Shown here piece by piece: positions 61,759 to 64,000 of a DNA stretch of 64,000 bases. The position numbers and the translations under genes were made by a program. Numbering within the stretch: position 1 is the first letter of the stretch; the number at the start of each line of letters is the position of its first letter. The DNA is from [Enterobacter] lignolyticus SCF1 (GTDB taxonomy: Bacteria > Pseudomonadota > Gammaproteobacteria > Enterobacterales > Enterobacteriaceae). The notes beneath the pieces were generated by a model, which was given only the letters and a program-made list of their open reading frames with translations, did not search any database and was not told the origin of the DNA. The stretch is taken from NCBI RefSeq assembly GCF_000164865.1, contig NC_014618.1, forward strand, positions 682,001 through 746,000, read 5' to 3'.

Positions 61759-62502
61759 TTATCCCTTTTTCTCTGGCGTGCTCTGGCAGGTGGTTTGCAC
61801 CGAATTGCAGCTGACTTTCATCATTTCAAGACCGCCATAATCGCTGATAAAACCAATCTGGAACTGGGCGGGCAAATTTTTCAGTTTTTCGCTCGCCTTG
61901 CTGAACGGGGCAACCATAATGCTTTCGGCGCCCGGCATCAGCGTTTTGCCGTTGGTGCCCAGATAACCGACCGTCATGTGATAAGGGGTAGGGTTGTTGA
62001 GCGTGAGCTCTGTGGCGGTTCGCGAGAGGGCGACTTTCTCCAGAGGAAGCAGTTGCCCCTCTTTAAGCACAATGGCTTTAGGGCGCCAGAATAGCTTCAT
62101 TCGGCTTTGCATCGCGATTTGCATGACATTTTTTTCCTGCGGTTTCGGCGGAATTTCTCGCATGTTGTAATAAAACAGCGTTTCCCGATCCTGCGGGAGC
62201 TGTGCCAACGTTGGTTGCCCCATTAAGCGGACCTGGGCCTGCTCGCCGGGCTCGATACGCATCATTGGTGGAAGCGGGGAGATGAAATCACGGGTTTTTT
62301 TACCGTTGATATCCTCAATCCACGACTGGGCCAGATAAGGTTCGGTTTTGCTCTGGTTGGTTAAACGGACAGAAACGCTCTTATCGGAAGCGTTAAATAC
62401 AATGCGCGTTTTGTCGGGAGAGACGGTGGCGTGGGCGATACCGCACACGCCAAACAGACATAAAAGTCCTTTTGTGATCAATGCGTGTTTCATACTATTC
62501 AT
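61759..62502 (-). CDS. yqiH: Periplasmic fimbrial chaperone (YqiH type)
   Basis: A 247-residue PapD-like chaperone with a signal peptide (MKHALITKGLLCLFGVCGIAH after an MNS start). The two immunoglobulin-like domains show the signatures TRIVFNASDKSVSVRLTNQS, PYLAQSWIED and FISPLPPMMRIEPGEQAQVR, and then RETLFYYNMREIPPKP (the family motif), followed by RMKLFWRPKAI. It caps fimbrial subunits by donor-strand complementation and delivers them to the usher. It is 2 bases from the adhesin gene and 6 bases from the usher gene. Confidence 0.93.
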   Translation of the reverse strand: MNSMKHALITKGLLCLFGVCGIAHATVSPDKTRIVFNASDKSVSVRLTNQSKTEPYLAQSWIEDINGKKTRDFISPLPPMMRIEPGEQAQVRLMGQPTLAQLPQDRETLFYYNMREIPPKPQEKNVMQIAMQSRMKLFWRPKAIVLKEGQLLPLEKVALSRTATELTLNNPTPYHMTVGYLGTNGKTLMPGAESIMVAPFSKASEKLKNLPAQFQIGFISDYGGLEMMKVSCNSVQTTCQSTPEKKG

Positions 62503-62508
62503 CCTGAA

Positions 62509-64000
62509 TTAATGTACTGTTTTACAAGGTAAAATAATGGCGCTACTGCCAATGTTGCTCTGATTTGGCGGGGTGACTTCGCAAACCTGGTCGCCCCACT
62601 TCAGACGTAAGGTGCTGTTTTCCTGAATACCGCTGAGGTAGACAAAACCGTCTTCTGCCACCAGCCCTGTCTCTTTGCCTGAGGCTTTATCTTCTACGCT
62701 GACGCCCAGCGGCGGAAAGCGGCCATCTTCCCGGCGAATGACGCCGATAATCTGATATCCGGTTGTGGCGTTCAGTTTGGCGTAACCGATAGCGCCTTGG
62801 GTGAGGGTGGTGCGAATCACGGAGTTGTCGACATCCACGCCATCAGGTAGGTTGTTCGCATTCACACGCACTGTGGCGGTGGTGTAATTTGACAATGACG
62901 GAATCACGGCGATACCCATCGCGTTAGTGACCGTACGATTGGAATTTACCTCAACGCCGGAAACACCATCCGCATCAACCATCATGCGGGCGTTATCGCC
63001 CGGGCTGTAATCATGCAGCGCCATACCATGGCGGGTGGCGGTAAATGAACCATTCCAGCCTGCGGTGATGGAGCGATATTGGCTGGGTTGAACGCTGCCG
63101 TTAAGGTTTAAACGACCATAGGGCGAATAGTGCTGGTAGTTGCCGCGCAGAGACGGTTCGCCATTACTGATATCGTCCTGTGTCGCCGATGCGGAGAGGT
63201 TCCAGGTGTTATTACGATCCGAGGAATCGTAATAAGAGGCCATATGCGATGTATCGCCGCCGCCTGTCTGTTGCATGCTGTAGGTAATGTTGCGGTTCTG
63301 CTGTAAAGGCAGCGACAGGGAGAAGTAATATTGATTCTCTTCGTCATTGTCCCAGCGTGCGCGGCTTATCGCCAGTGAGGCGGAAATTCCCTTGAAATCG
63401 CCAATATCAAAATTGTGGCTTAGCGACAGTGAATAGTTGGTCGTGCTGCTGCTATCCCAGTAAGTGTTGCGAGTGATATTGATATAGGCGTTCAGCGCCA
63501 GCGCATCGATATACTGGCTGAGAGAAGCGACATAACTTTCTTTTTCGTTGCTCGTGCTGTCATCGCCATTACGTGAGGAGAGATACTCGCTCATGGAGAC
63601 ATATTCCTTATCGGAGAACCGGTAACCGGCGAAGGTGACCTGGCTTCCGGTGGACTCAAAGCGCTTGGCGTAGTTGGCGCGATAGCTGTAGCCACGCTGC
63701 GTGTTGCTATTGTCCTGGCGCAGGTTGGCCTGCGCGCTGGTCACATCGAAAGAGAGTGAGCCGAAGGCATTGAGGTTAAAACCCACCCCTGCAGTTGCAG
63801 CCTGGTAGTCATCGGCGGTGAACATGCCGCCGCCGTACAGCGATACGTCATTTAACCAGCCCCATGACGCTTCCCCGGTCCAGAAGAACGGGTTATTGAC
63901 GTCGTTATGCCCCACAGAAGTGGGTTTGCCCGTGGAGGTTTTATAACGTACCTGTCCTTTACGGGTTAAAAACGGAATGGTGGCGGAACCGACCTGGAAG
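62509..64000 (-). CDS. yqiG: Outer-membrane fimbrial usher (YqiG type), partial
   Basis: The C-terminal part of a fimbrial usher, open to the window edge and so missing its N-terminus. Read in frame it begins FQVGSATIPFLTRKGQVRYK and continues through barrel strands (FFWTGEASWGWLNDVSLYGG, FNLNAFGSLSFDVTSAQANL, RYSFS-like repeats). The plug-distal C-terminal domains follow (GVSGVEVNSNRTVTNAMGIA, YTTATVRVNANNLPDGVDVD, FPPLGVSVEDKASGKETGLV). The end, VCEVTPPNQSNIGSSAIILPCKTVH, is typical. An internal GTG at 63915 could be taken for a start but lies inside the barrel. The usher forms the secretion pore for the chaperone-subunit complexes. Confidence 0.93.
   Translation of the reverse strand, partial: FQVGSATIPFLTRKGQVRYKTSTGKPTSVGHNDVNNPFFWTGEASWGWLNDVSLYGGGMFTADDYQAATAGVGFNLNAFGSLSFDVTSAQANLRQDNSNTQRGYSYRANYAKRFESTGSQVTFAGYRFSDKEYVSMSEYLSSRNGDDSTSNEKESYVASLSQYIDALALNAYINITRNTYWDSSSTTNYSLSLSHNFDIGDFKGISASLAISRARWDNDEENQYYFSLSLPLQQNRNITYSMQQTGGGDTSHMASYYDSSDRNNTWNLSASATQDDISNGEPSLRGNYQHYSPYGRLNLNGSVQPSQYRSITAGWNGSFTATRHGMALHDYSPGDNARMMVDADGVSGVEVNSNRTVTNAMGIAVIPSLSNYTTATVRVNANNLPDGVDVDNSVIRTTLTQGAIGYAKLNATTGYQIIGVIRREDGRFPPLGVSVEDKASGKETGLVAEDGFVYLSGIQENSTLRLKWGDQVCEVTPPNQSNIGSSAIILPCKTVH

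Overview
The window is chromosomal DNA of a member of the Enterobacteriaceae. The right-hand third is nearly collinear in gene content with the Escherichia coli mug-rpoD-dnaG-rpsU-tsaD-plsY-folB-uppP-cca-ygiM-ygiF-glnE-hldE-ubiK-ribB segment and carries the FMN riboswitch ahead of ribB. The genus cannot be fixed by reading alone. The GC-rich core genes would fit Enterobacter, Citrobacter, Klebsiella or a relative.

Region 1 (1-9160) is accessory chromosomal DNA. It holds the end of an autotransporter, an Hsp70/J-domain pair (hscC with a djlC-like gene), an Omp85-type barrel with a tiny membrane ORF upstream, a two-subunit SMR exporter, an SDR protein without the usual catalytic Tyr/Lys, two small proteins (one is YoaC), and a decayed IS256-family element.

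Region 2 (9168-14338) is an RNA-repair locus: a nucleotidyltransferase, the RNA ligase RtcB and a slipin on the minus strand, with the CARF/sigma-54 activator RtcR divergent. A sigma-54 promoter and a leader of about 290 nt with T-arm-like folds precede the slipin gene. A decayed IS3-family element follows.

Region 3 (15685-43848) is a CP4-57-like genomic island in the tRNA-Ile2 (CAT anticodon) gene next to mug. A displaced 3' half of the tRNA lies at the left end and the intact tRNA at the right end. The same 12-bp repeat (TTACCTGACCCA) occurs at both ends. The backbone reads int, fic with a convergent anti-Fic candidate, alpA-like, yfjI, yfjJ ... yfjP, yfjQ, yfjR, yfjX, yfjY, ypjJ, yfjZ, ypjF, DUF4942. 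Between yfjJ and yfjP sits about 14 kb of defence cargo. It consists of an enlarged type I restriction-modification operon (half-HsdS, HsdM, HsdS, HsdR, a YaaW-like/coiled-coil fusion, a PD-(D/E)XK protein, an unknown protein) and, divergently, a Gabija-type GajA/GajB pair. In E. coli K-12 CP4-57 the same slot holds rnlAB, so it looks like an exchangeable defence slot.

Region 4 (43975-64000) is core genome: mug, the macromolecular synthesis operon, tRNA modification (tsaD), phospholipid, folate and cell-wall lipid carrier genes, tRNA CCA addition, a shortened ygiF, glnE, hldE, ubiK and ribB. It ends in a chaperone-usher fimbrial cluster (yqiGHI type) whose usher runs off the window.

The strongest candidates for something undescribed are the accessory trio attached to the type I RM operon together with its lone half-HsdS, the structured leader RNA of the rtc operon, and the tail-to-tail Fic/anti-Fic pair beside the integrase.
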